From Phyto melanocephala (Eukaryota > Arthropoda > Insecta > Diptera > Rhinophoridae), in NCBI GenBank assembly GCA_941918925.1, contig OW799234.1, positions 116,411,128 through 116,475,127 on the forward strand: a stretch of 64,000 nucleotides of DNA, given 5' to 3'. A program made the position numbers and the translations under genes. Positions 23,184-34,116 of the stretch are shown here, piece after piece (within the stretch, counting starts at the first letter, position 1; every line of letters starts with the position of its first letter). A model generated the notes under the pieces. That model searched no databases, was not told the origin of the DNA, and saw only the letters and a program-made list of their open reading frames with translations.

Positions 23184-24180
23184 CCACGCCCACTTTTACG
23201 CCCACCTCCCATATAACGTTTTACCCAAAATTCATATAATTTCTCAATTTATGTAGATTTTGGAATAATAAAGGGCTATATTGAAACATCTCAGTTGTAC
23301 TCATTCGAAAATACAACTTTGACACGCCCACTATAACGCCCACTTTTCACGTTATATACCGTTAATGAAATTTAAAAGCTCATAAAACCGCCAAAATTAG
23401 AGGTATGATGATCAAATTCGCTACGTATATCCTTTTAGGCAATGTCATTACTGCGCCAGAAAATTAAGGCGCCACGCCCACTTTTACGCCCACCTCCCAT
23501 ATAACGTTTTACTTAAAATTCATATAATTCCTCTATTAATAAAGATTTTGGAATAATAAAGGACTATATTGAAACACCTAAGTTGTACTCATTCGCAAAA
23601 ATAACTTTGACACGCCTACTATAACGCCCACTTTTCACGTTATATACCGTTAATGAAATTTAAAAGCTCATAAAACCGCCAAAATAAGAGGTATGATGAT
23701 AAAATTTGCTACGTATATCCCCCTAGGCAATGTCATTACTGTGCTAGAAAATTGAGTTGCCACGCCCACTTTTACGCCCACCTCCCATATAACGTTTTAC
23801 TCAAAATTCCTCTAATTTCTCTATTAATAATGATTTTGGATTAATAAAGGGCTATATTGAAACACCTAAGTTGTACTCATTCGCCAAAACAACTTTGACA
23901 CGCCTACTATAACGCCCACTTTTCACGTAATCTACCGTTAATGAAATTTAAAAGCTCATAAAACCGCCAAAATCAGAGGTATGATGATCAAATTTGCTGT
24001 GTATATCCTTCTGATCAATGTTATTGTTGTGCCAAAAAGTTTAGGTGACACGGCCACTTTAACGCCTACCTCCCATACAACGGCTTACCTTAAATTCATG
24101 TAATTTCTCTATTGACAAAGTTTTTGGGAAAATAAAGGGCTATATTGAAATATTTAAGTTGTATTTATTAGTAGAAACTT
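23184..24180 (+). repeat. 288-bp tandem array, about 3.5 units
   Basis: Units begin with CCACGCCCACTTTTACGCCC at 23184, 23472 and 23760, with a diverged fourth start near 24047, a constant spacing of 288 bp. Each unit holds a second anchor ACTATAACGCCCACTTTTCA about 140 bp in. Units 1 to 3 are very similar; the fourth is more diverged, as expected at the edge of an array maintained by unequal exchange. Confidence 0.85.
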
Positions 24181-24304
24181 TATTGACACAGCTACTTTAA
24201 CACACTTTCATTTAAGGACCGATGTTGAATTTAAATAAAACACAAATTATTTAGGAAATTATTATCATTTCTTTTTATAATGATAATATTTGTATGGTTC
24301 AATT

Positions 24305-24700
24305 ATGTATTTAACAAAATATCGGCCAAATGGCCCCCCCATCCTTGGCGCCACTCCTCTATCTGATGGTCCAAATTTTCAATGACAATGTTGATGCTCA
24401 ATTATTGGGCATGATGATGAGTCGAGGTTGACTGCTCTTTTGCCACACTATCGCAAAAAACAGCAATAGTTCCCATTCAACGAACTAAGAAGGCATTCAC
24501 AGATTTTCTAACATTTTATACAGACCTGTTTTGCAGAAATTTAAATATTTTTTACAATTCTCCCGATTGTGGACGAATTTGAACGATTATGTTGATCAAA
24601 AGAATTACGAAGTGCACAAAATGCATTTTGATTTGAACGCCCATTTTTATAAAAAACCTGAATAACTTTAAAGCGTTGCTCATTTGCGTATCTTTCCACG
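24305..24700 (-). pseudogene. Internally deleted mariner-family transposase inside the mini-me-like element
   Basis: Read on the minus strand: ERYANEQ, KVIQVFYKNGRSNQNAF, CALRNSF, then STIGRIVK, which is the N-terminal helix-turn-helix region of an insect IS630/Tc1-mariner transposase. Frameshifted remains AVFCDSVAKEQSTSTHHH follow, and the sequence then jumps to IENLDHQIEEWRQ and GGHLADILLN, the usual extreme C terminus (GGHLxDILF). The whole catalytic DDE region is missing, so this is a deletion derivative. Family assignment is from remembered motifs. Confidence 0.65.
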
Positions 24701-25155
24701 GATCATATTGAGTAAGTTTGAGATTGAGAAATGTCAAGTGCAATGCAGAAAATAAATTTAAAGGCTAGGTGTAGTTCACCTTCAACATGGGCCCTTAAAA
24801 TTTAACCATCCTCTATAAAGAAAGTGATATTTGATTGAAAAAAGATTATTCCATAGCGATTAACAAAATAATAAATATTGTGCTTTAAATGTACACAAAA
24901 TTGGTGGTGGGTACAAAAGATTCGGCACAGCCGAATATAGTGCTCTTACTTGTTTTTTTTGAAATTGCGTCCGAAGTTGCCAACAACGTAGTTTATTCAG
25001 TCTCGAAACCTTATTTAAATTATGTTGTGTTTCGCAGAAACAAGCAAGGTTTCTTTGCAAAAACTTACTAAATTAATCGATTGACCGTACTTAAATGATG
25101 GTGAACGGTATATAAGAGTCGGTACCACCGAATACAGCAGTCTTACTATTGATAA

Positions 25156-28100
25156 AAGTAAAATAAACATCAAAACCTTTAATTAATTTTCTTTTTGTGG
25201 AACATTTTCAATACCATCACAATATAATGCGTTTGAATATGCGTTTGATAACAATTTAAAAAATAGCACGGTTGCGGTAGAATGAATTTTTCAGGTTGAA
25301 TAAATCAATTTTAAATTTGTAATCGATATCTATTAATTAAGTACCCGATATAGACTCATACTTTGCACGATGCCTATACGGTTCAAGGTGATGGGAATGA
25401 TGGTGAGAAGCCTAATTAGGAAATACGGGATTGGAAACTTTGCTAAATATTGATCACACTAGAATTTTATGGAAAAACTAGTATTTATGACGGACTGTAT
25501 TGTCATAGAGATCAGTTTTGATAGAACACACTTTGCAATAATTCAGCGAAGATATGGTTTTGATAAACTGTATAAGGGGTATGTAGTTTTCACTAATGTA
25601 TTTAAGATGGATGCAAGTACTTGGGCGACCAGCAGCATTTTGAAGGAGAAAGAATATCAGAAGATGTTACAAAATATTTGATAGCTGTACTATATTTCAA
25701 GCAAAAACACTGTGAATCTGTAAGGATACTGATTTTATCATAAAATATGTAACAAAGAGTTTGGAGGTCAATCTGTACGGCGGACTGTCAGGCGGATCTT
25801 AAAGTTTACGAGGTACAAGGTTAATTTAGGTTCTTGAATGCCTGTTAGGATATTTGTTAATCTGTTTGTTGTCAGACCGGGACTCTGTGAAGAAATCGAA
25901 GAAGTAGCCTAGGCCTATGAGGAGAGCACGGTAAGATGGATTAATATTTTGAACAGATTAGGATATGGACATTAAATAGGACGTATTTTGTATAAATTTA
26001 CAGGAGCTACAGATTCTAAGACACTCCTGAGTTTGATTAGATCTACTTTGAGGTGAACTATTGAGGTCATTCTTGGCCACTGTTGAGTAAGAGCTAGGTT
26101 TAGCAGATGCGATTAAGGATGTGCTAGAATGAGATTGAAATAGTGAAGTACGTAAGTTTAGGAAGTTTTCCTAAAGAATCCACGACGAGCTAAGTAATAT
26201 CTCGTTTTTAACATGAAAAAAATCATCGAATTGATCATTGAAATGGGGTAATTGGATTAGAACTTTTTTACATTTAAATTTTATTACCTTTTCTATACTT
26301 TTCTTAAATTGCTCTATCCGATCTCTAACTTTCTTTATTCTTTTTCAAAGGGATAGACAATGGCACATATGGGACTTCGGGTGTAGGTGTAGCAAAACTT
26401 TTATATTTCTGCAACACCCTATAACAATACCTATAACCCTTAACAATTATCGAAATCGGACTTATATGTGTAAAACTTGATTGTAAATATTTACTCTACA
26501 AAAATATAAATGTTTGCTTGTTTGTTTGGCTCTTATTTACGTAAGAGTCAGTATTTAAGTTTTTTTTATGAATTTTTAAAATAAACGAGTTCTGTAGTCA
26601 TGGTTTATTATTGGACCCAACCTCCATATTAAGCCTGCAGTCAGAAGTTCCATAAGAATAATAAATCTAAAAAAATATTAGTAAAAATCTATTATCAATT
26701 CTATTTATAGGATTTGAAATCATCATACCGACTTTTGTGATAACGAGTGCATCAATGGTCCTGGCTGCCATATTAGATTCATTCTTTAAAATTGTTCAAA
26801 CTCTTACTATCATTAAAAATTTAAATTAACAACTAGTTTTCAGTCGAATGGATCGACAACAGAACAAACTTGTACCCATTAATCAAAATACCAAAAATAG
26901 TACTATTGCGTACACACTTTCCCATTCTCTTTTCCTTTGATATTTGTATATGTCTTAAAAGTTTTAAACGCTACAAACAATTTATTTTATTTAGTTATGC
27001 AATATTTTATATTAATATGAATGTTAAGAAAAAATATATTTTAAGTAAAAAGGAAATGTCCTTTTGGAATTTTTTTGTGTATCCTTGAAATTTTGACAAG
27101 CGTTTTAAATACACAGGGATACATAACTGCTTTTTTAATTTTCCTATCAAAGCTTTTTAGAATATGTATAAGAAAAAAAAACACATTTGTAATGTAGTAT
27201 ACATTTGTTACCTGGAGTCGTCCTTTCTTCACCAGTCTAACATTGTAACAAAATAAAAAAATCGTTAGAAAAATCACTCTAAAAATGCGAAGACAGCTAT
27301 TGTTTAATAAGTAAAATATTTGTTGTTTGAAAAAAAATTGCTTCTAGATATTTTTTATTAAGAACTTATAAATATTTATTGCTCACTTTTGATAGTATAA
27401 CGTTGTCTGTCGTTTCTTGTCTTGCTGCTGAAAGTTCTGAAAATGCATGTGATCAGTGATTACAAAGAAAATAAAAAAAAAAAACAAAAAAAATATTTTT
27501 TTACAATTAAAAGATTTAATATAAAGTTTAATTTATTATTCTCTACTTTGCTCCCTTGCTGATCATCGTCTTTAATAAATTTGTATTTTTTATACTTTTG
27601 TGACCTTTATGTGTGTTTTTTGTTTGTTTTTGGTGTGTGTTTCTATTGTACATTTGTGACGCTAATAAGCTTAGACATGCAACCTCCTTGTGCCTCATTT
27701 TTTTCTGTAGAAAAAAAAAATAAATAAAAACATTAAATCTAAAACATGGAAGTGTTGTATAATGAATTAGAACTAAATAAAACTAAAGTCACCTTAAGTC
27801 TATGTATGATTTTTCTATAAGTTTTTTTTTTCACAAAATAGAACTGATGTTGACGACGATGAGGCAGGCAGTTCGCTGGTGTTAACTGTTGTAGTACGTA
27901 TTAAACTGTTTAAATCATTTTAATCTTATCTGTCTTTTAGCTACTTGCCGCTGTTATTAAAAAAAAAGATCACACAATCTTTGCTGAATTATTGCTGACT
28001 TTTTCTGCCTCTTTAACTTTTAAGTTTTGATTAATAAAATGAAAATTGCAATGTATGTGATTCTGTTTGGGTTTTTCCCCTTGACTCGTTGTTTTTTGCT

Positions 28101-28522
28101 GTATTTTTTATAAAACAAATTTTTTACTTAAATTTTTTTTTGTAAACGCAACTCTGTAATGCAACAAAACTATGTAGGAATATGAAAAAGACATGTTATT
28201 AAAATGTATTTTTGCGTTTGGAATTAAAGAAAAAAATTTCATCAATTCGTGCAAAAAAGTAACATGCAAGATTGTTTTTGTTTTTTTTATGGTGGAAAAA
28301 TTTTAATTGAAGAACATTTTAAGGGTATTAAAAAAAGATGAAAAGTAAAAATATGCGACGAAAATTTTACGATAATAATTTTATTAGGGTATGGTGGCAT
28401 CATATGATATGACACACAAGAACTCTTCATTTCACAATTTCGTATAACGATAATTGATACCCTGCACTACAAAATATGAAATAAAAAAAATTTGTTCTCG
28501 ATTTTATGTTACAATAAAATAT
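25156..28522. other. Non-coding stretch with a G-rich, strand-skewed part
   Basis: Nothing can be named. From about 25340 to 26200 the plus strand is clearly richer in G than C, has few homopolymer runs and many TAG/TGA triplets in all frames (for example GAAGTAGCCTAGGCCTATGA, GCACGGTAAGATGGA). The 70-codon ORF at 25469 lies in it but resembles no family I know. The rest (26500-28520) is AT-rich. Confidence 0.4.
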
Positions 28523-28785
28523 ATATCGATGCCTTACTTCCTCAACCTCGTATCTTAAAAAATACGGTTTTGACTTTTTCATATCAAACGATTGGTTTAT
28601 GATTTAACTAAAAAAGATTAGTATATTATTACTACCAATATACATAAATACAATCAATTCCTTAATATTTGCATTTAAACTTTTAACCAAACACCTAAGT
28701 ATAAAAAGATGAACCGTTTTTTTTTGCCTCTCCTGAAAAATTTTATTTTTTAAGATACGAGGTTGAGGAAGTAAGGCATCGATAT
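28523..28785. mobile_element. TIR MITE, complete copy
   Basis: The 40-bp ends begin ATATCGATGCCTTACTTCCT and continue CAACCTCGTATCTTAAAAAA on both strands. Full length is about 263 bp, AT-rich loop, no ORF. TA lies at both ends (TA then TCGATGCC, and GGCATCGA then TA), suggesting a Tc1/mariner-type duplication. A second copy in the opposite orientation, with one damaged end, is at 55673..55921. Confidence 0.8.
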
Positions 28786-29292
28786 TTGGTAATGACCGTA
28801 TGCTAGAAACATAGTTAACTGCATCTAATTTGTAATAAATTTCTGGAATTTCATATCATTTTTGGTAGACCCAAGGCGAATTAATACAGATAAAATTATC
28901 AGCCCAGCTGATGGTGAAACATTTTGCCAAATTTTGTAAAATGCGCCTTGATGTCACATATTAATGCCGGGATGGAAAATGGGATTTTGGTTTAGGTATT
29001 AAACAATTAATTTGAGTTTACTTTTTTGATAATAAATATGTTAAATTTGTGTATATTTGTTCCTTTTGCACCATTTGTAATGTATTTCACAATAATATAT
29101 ATCTCTCTTTTAATCAAATTTTATTAAATTGAACATATCATTATAACTTTTCCAACCCTGATATACGAATTTACCCTGACAGAAATAATTTCCTAAGAAG
29201 TTGCTTTGTTGTGTCAATTCGCCGTTGCATATACCTGTATGAATATGCCTTGAGTAGACCCTTACTGATACTCTCGATGAGACAGCAGTCAT

Positions 29293-29600
29293 TATACCCT
29301 TCACTTGTGATGCCAAGGGTATAAGGCATTGTCATTTCGTTTGTATTTTCTAGAAATAATTTCCAACCCTCCAAAAAAATATATTTTCTGACGCTTATGA
29401 TTAGAGTTGAAATCAATTTTTAGTAGCTCCCACATATTGCACAGATCTGTTTTTGGTATAAGTCTTATGCAAATATCCGAATATGAATTGCTATTAAAAT
29501 CCAGCACAATCGCCCCCTAAAATTTTCTGAGATATAAACAAAAAAATCAAAAGTTTTCAGCCATAGTATAATCTATAGACATATTTGCTACTACTTGTAG
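29293..29600 (+). repeat. Decayed mini-me-like 5' part
   Basis: Begins TATACCCTTCACTTGTGATG then CCAAGGGTATA (the terminal hairpin) and keeps text resembling the conserved core (CAACCCTCCAAAAAAATATA, TTCTGACGCTTATGATTAGA), GTTGAAATCAATTTTTAG and the block with ATATCCGAATATGAATTGCT. The GTCY tract is gone and no 3' terminus follows, so it is a truncated copy. Confidence 0.55.
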
Positions 29601-29639
29601 GAAGGACATGATCTGACAAACATAATCTGCGTAATCATG

Positions 29640-30190
29640 TGAATTATAAATCGCGTAAGCATGATCCTGTCTTGTGTCAACATCTTTAGTTCGATTTGCT
29701 AATTGATGGTATTTCCAAATTAATTCTTCTTTTCAAGGCGTCTTGTCGGTTGTATTCAATAGCTTTTCTTGCGATATCACCTGCGGTGTTCTAAGAATCT
29801 GCCCAATCGAACACCATCTTAAAACCATAGTGAATAACAACGATAAACAGCCAACAGTGACATGCATTTTGGATATGGCTATCAATGTCTTGTCCTAATC
29901 TACCACCTTTTTGTTTAGCAAAATCCACTAAAATAACTTTTTTGGATGCCGTTTATTTTGAACAAATCTAAAATTTTTGTATTAATGCAATTCGCTACCA
30001 TAGATGAAAATCTAAAAGACATATATCATCCGCATAATCTTGGTCGTTTAGGCATTTTTATAGTGCGTAAGTTATTTCTTTGAGTGCTCTCTTCATAATT
30101 TTAATGAGCGCTATGCGAAATAGAAAGTGAGATAGAACGTAATCTTGTCGCACTTCTAGTTTTATTCTGATACCTAAAGCTTTGCCACAC
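29640..30190 (-). pseudogene. RTE-like LINE reverse transcriptase relic
   Basis: Across several frames of the minus strand: VRQDYVLSHFLFRIALIKIM (compare the VRQGCxLSPxLF motif), DYADDICLLDF (the catalytic YADD box intact), GGRLGQDIDSHIQNA, and DIARKAIEYNRQDALKRR. The order and spacing match endonuclease-reverse transcriptase proteins of RTE-type non-LTR elements, where the last block corresponds to the conserved QALxWNPQGxRxxGRP region. Stops and frameshifts are frequent, so the copy is old. Confidence 0.65.
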
Positions 30191-30528
30191 TTGAGAGAAA
30201 TATAAAATTAGAGCGTATTAAAGAAAAATATGCTTTGAAACATTTATCCTAACATATCCTTGAAATTTTAGGTATTAACAGTATATTAACAGTTAATTAA
30301 AAAATATTTTTTTATCCATATTGTTATTAATTAAAATATTAAGGAAATGACAAGCCGAACTTACTATAATTAGTCCGTACTTAGATAAATGGTTGAATTG
30401 AATTCTTCATTTAAAATGTGATATTTGTTACAAGGTGTAATATGTTGTATAAGAATTAAATTCATCCAGTAAATATTTGCCTAATTTTATTTCATGTTCT
30501 ATGTTATAAGAGTAACTTTTTTTAAATA

Positions 30529-31027
30529 CTAGCCAAGCCCAGCGCGCGTTGCTACGCCCCTTAATTAATAAAAATGCATTCTGAATTTTAATTGAATATC
30601 AAGTGCAAGGTAAAAATAATAACTTTTTTTATGGGCGTGGCCCTACCCACTTTTGTAATCACGAAATTATATAGTCATGACACCTCAATTTGTGTATGCA
30701 AAGTTTCAGAAAAATCGATCTAGTGCAAGTAGCTAAAAACTATAACTTAATTTTTATGGGCGTGGCCCTGCCCACTCTTCTAATAACAAAATTGTACAAT
30801 CATGAGAGTTCAATATGTGTGCAAAGTTTCAGAAATATCAATCAAGTGCAAGTAGCTAAAAATGGTTACTAATTTTTTATGGGCGTGGCCCCGCCCACTT
30901 TTTACCACCCATAAACACTCCCTGGAATGTGTACAATAACTTGCTAAAGTTTGAGTCCGATCGAATTTACAGTTTCGGAGTCTATAACTAACACACACAC
31001 ACAGAGCTTCACTTTTATATATATAGA
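30529..31027 (-). mobile_element. Non-autonomous Helitron (DINE-1-like), three tandem repeats, copy 3
   Basis: Low-coordinate edge A then CTAGCCAAGCCCAGCGCGCG; high-coordinate edge AGCTTCACTTTTATATATAT then AGA, followed by T. Three GGGCGTGGC units lie between, plus a short (AC)6 tract at about 30990-31002. Insertion between A and T without duplication, as for copy 1. At 499 bp it is the shortest of the three; the length difference is due to repeat number and AC tract. Confidence 0.8.
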
Positions 31028-32329
31028 TACTTAAGATGTAGTAATATTTTCTTCATTAAAATTTTATTTTCAAGAAAACTGAAATTACCGAGTTTTTTGT
31101 TAACACTTACAAATTTAAACATATGTTTATACAAACATAAGAGCTTGCAAACTTTATGTAAATCCTTTTTTTGAGTTTAAGTCTTGACACATAACAGCCA
31201 TTAAGAATAATTGAAAAAAAAAAATAAGTGAAAATCACACTAGCCATTTTGTATTTATTTTCATACATATTCTTTATTTTATTTTATTTTATTTATTTTG
31301 TTGTTGCGAAACCAATTTAAGGTATAGGAACAAAAGCGATTGGTTGTCACTTTGTCAACGAAATGCAAGAAACCAAAATAAAAAAACTGAAAAAAATACT
31401 GAAACTCACGTCCAGTTAAACTTCGTTCACATGTGCACATTTCAATCTTTCTACACAAACTCAAATACATTCATACAAGTTAACTATAAATGCAAGTGGA
31501 AAAACGTTCAGGTGGATACACACATACATACATACTCGAAAAAATGTAAATAAATTGTTGGCACAAGAAAGACAAAAAGACAGATTGTGGGGTGTATTTG
31601 TAAAAAAGCGAAAAAAATAAACTCTAGAAATGCATAAAGTCATGGGAACGTAATTTTCTTGCTACAGCTAAATGAAAACGAAAAAAATATAAAATAAGCA
31701 AATGGTCAAATGTGCACAAATCAAAACTAGAAGAGAAGAACACACAATACAAGTACAACAAATTTAAACAATATTTCCTATACTGTGAACAGTTCTAGCC
31801 GTTATTTAAACACAACCGATAAATATTTTTTGCACTTATTTTTTTTTCTTTGTGACAGATGAAGGTGATGCTCATCTTCCATGTTTTCTTATATAAAAAA
31901 AAACTTTGAACGCCGCAAGTTTTATATTTGAGAAAATGTTTTTTCTTGCCCGCAGTGCAGTTTTGTTTGAGTCATTGTGTATGATAGAACAGCCTAACAA
32001 ATGTTAAGTATCAACTGCTAAGCATACATCTAACTTTGGTGGTTTTCAAACATCTTTTAAAAATAGTTAAAATACATACAATGCATTTTTTTGTTTTTTT
32101 TTTGTTTTTTACACAAATTTGTGTATAATTACGGAAGGTATGAGGTATGTCGTTTACTTGTACTCGACATAAATAAATGCCTTCGGTAATTTCTTTTAAT
32201 TTAGAAACTTTTTTTTAATAATTTTAATATTTTTTAGGAAATTTCAACTGGTTGCTTAAAAACTAGTACCTTTTGGAAAGATATTTAAATTTTTGCATTT
32301 AGTTTTGATATATGTAAACGTCGATAACT
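31028..32329. other. AT-rich non-coding stretch
   Basis: No coding signal. Around 31300-31600 composition is more varied. A small inverted repeat (TTACGGAAGG with CCTTCGGTAA, 32130-32190) is the only structure seen. Confidence 0.4.
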
Positions 32330-32930
32330 CATGGATCGCTGAATATTGGTGATCTTCAGTCAAATTTTATCATGTGCTATGAGGCCCGTATTTATCTGAA
32401 CGATTAGCTGAATAAACAAATTTTGCGCTTTTAAGGCACTAAAAATGCACGTATCATTGACAAAGAGCCATTTTATCCTAAGAAAGTCCCTGCATGGAGT
32501 GTCATTTTAGTCGGAGGTGTTATCAAAAATATATTTTTGAAAGCGCTCAGTAAAAAATTTTACTGTGACTGGACGTGGAGAGAGCGATATATAGCCATGA
32601 TCAAAGAGTTTACTGTCGCAAATGTATTAATTGGAACTGAAAGGCATGTAGTTTCAGCAGCATTATTAAAATATTTCCAGGCCGCCTTATGTCTAATTTT
32701 GATCATGTTTAGTACCGAGCAAGATCGGCTTATTAAACAGCTTTTTAAATTTTTCTTTCTTAGTCTTATCAAATCACAAGTCAATATCATAGACCCCGTA
32801 AGCTTTCAAAAGATTATTCGATTAGAGATTAGAGTTACCGCTCGACTTTTAAGGAGCCGAAATTATCATAACAATAGGTGCGCACTAGATAGATAACATT
32901 TTTAAAAACTGATTGTAAAAAAGTTCAAAA
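32330..32930 (+). pseudogene. Mariner-family transposase relic (DDE part)
   Basis: Scattered over the three plus frames in the correct order: LNKQILRF then GTKNARI (compare LNKQNxRFWGTENPR), EPFYPKKVPAW, GGVIKN, then WRERYIAMIKEF (compare GERYRAMIxEF), FPGRLMSNFDHV, and remnants where WPxRSPDLTPxDFFLWGYLK is expected. This is an IS630/Tc1-mariner transposase of the type common in insects, from just before the second half of the catalytic core to near the C terminus. The 119-codon ORF at 32537 covers only part of it. Terminal repeats were not found. Probably the same broad family as the relic at 24305..24700. Confidence 0.7.
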
Positions 32931-34116
32931 TTTGGGTGGGAATTTTTGTGCCACCCTTTACATTAACAGAAAATATTCGCTTTAAAAATGTTTAATATCT
33001 TCAAAAATAAAATAGATCGGTTTATATTTGACCTTCGATTTTGTCAGAATAGAATAGAAAAATAGTTTTTTTAGTAAATTTTGTTGACAATACTTCTGTG
33101 CAGAAGTTTTAAAACCCGTTTTAGTTATAGTGTGAACAGTCTCTAGCTTATCTGCTACCAATTGTTCACATTACAACTGAAAGGCGAGCCATGTGTTACT
33201 TAAGTGGTTTTCTTCTTCTTTGTTTTGTAAGCAGTATTTATGTGATTTTATTTTAGCTGCCAGCAACTTTTTTTGCTTTATTATGGAAAAAACACAAAAT
33301 AAAATGATTATTTTAACGCCTGTCTGAATTTGTCTAAAGTGTAAAAGTTTATCTTTGTATTCAGGCTTCAATATATATTTAAGAAAATAGAATATAATTA
33401 ATATAAATATTGTACATCATTATCACTTGTATAGGAAGCTCCAAACATTTCCTCAATTTTAGCAATTTCAAATTGTTTTTTTTTTTACTCTGCCTCTCTT
33501 ATTATTTGCCGTTGTTTTGTTTTTTGTTTTTTATTTTGCTTGCCATTTGTTATGTAATTTCATATAATTGCTTTGTAACTTATGACCACTTTCCATCTTA
33601 TGAATCACGACACACGAGGTCTACGAATTTTCTTTATCCTCGATACAGGTTGTACATTTTTTTTCAATGCCTTTTTATGTACATTATGTATTCTGGCAGT
33701 TTTAGACTACGAAAAACGTTATAAATAAGTTTGTACATCTTAACCTTGTCTGGCTGTAAAATAAACCAAAGTCATTTTATTTTTTACGTGATTTCAATTT
33801 ATTTTTTTTATTTTGGGAATTCTAGCGCAATTTTAGTTGATGTTTAAATTGTTTATTGAGCGGGAATACATACACATATACACATTTAAAAATAAGTAGT
33901 TAAAGATGTCTGAGTTTAAATTTAAAATATTGGACAATATTTTTATTAATATAAAAAACTTTATCAAAAATTTAGTACAAATTTTATTTAAGAATTTGTA
34001 AAAAATGGTCTTGAAAGATCAAAATATTTCCTTGAAAATATTTAGTAAGAATTTTTTATATATAAAATGGTTAAATAATTTCTATAAAAATAATTACAAA
34101 AAATTATTGTTAGGTA
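32931..34116. other. AT-rich non-coding stretch
   Basis: Low-complexity T-rich DNA; the 104-codon ORF at 33410 is a phenylalanine/leucine/tyrosine-rich chance frame. Confidence 0.5.

Larger units (their letters stand above)
22569..24952 (+). mobile_element. Mini-me-like element with 288-bp tandem array and embedded mariner
   Basis: Starts TATACCCGCCACCAAAAAAA with complementary TGGTGGGGGTATA, forming a terminal hairpin. Then come ACCCCATAAAGTATATATAT, (GTCY)n at about 22709-22727, a conserved block also in 37972..38972, nearly four units of 288 bp, a mariner relic, and the end ATTCGGCACAGCCGAATATA then TGCTCTTACTTGTT. Start and end match 37972..38972, which lacks both the array and the mariner. 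No ORF of its own. At about 2.4 kb it is the longest member of the family here. Confidence 0.65.
21878..25150 (+). repeat. Mini-me-like element, long form, split by a younger one
   Basis: The left part (21878..22568) begins TACTCTTCAACTGTGTTGTC then AAGGGTATA, has a reduced GTCCGTCTGTCC tract and an interior similar to 14913..15895 (GGTCTTAGTATCAAATGAAG). The expected 3' end, TATATAAGAGTCGGTACCAC then CGAATACAGCAGTCTTACT, appears only at 25107..25150, beyond the element at 22569..24952. The simplest reading is that the latter inserted into this copy. ORFs inside are chance open frames. Confidence 0.5.

Noticed and set aside
33410..33724. 104-codon plus-strand ORF, hydrophobic
   Set aside because: Composition (F, L, Y, I) is what T-rich low-complexity DNA gives; no signal of a real membrane protein gene.
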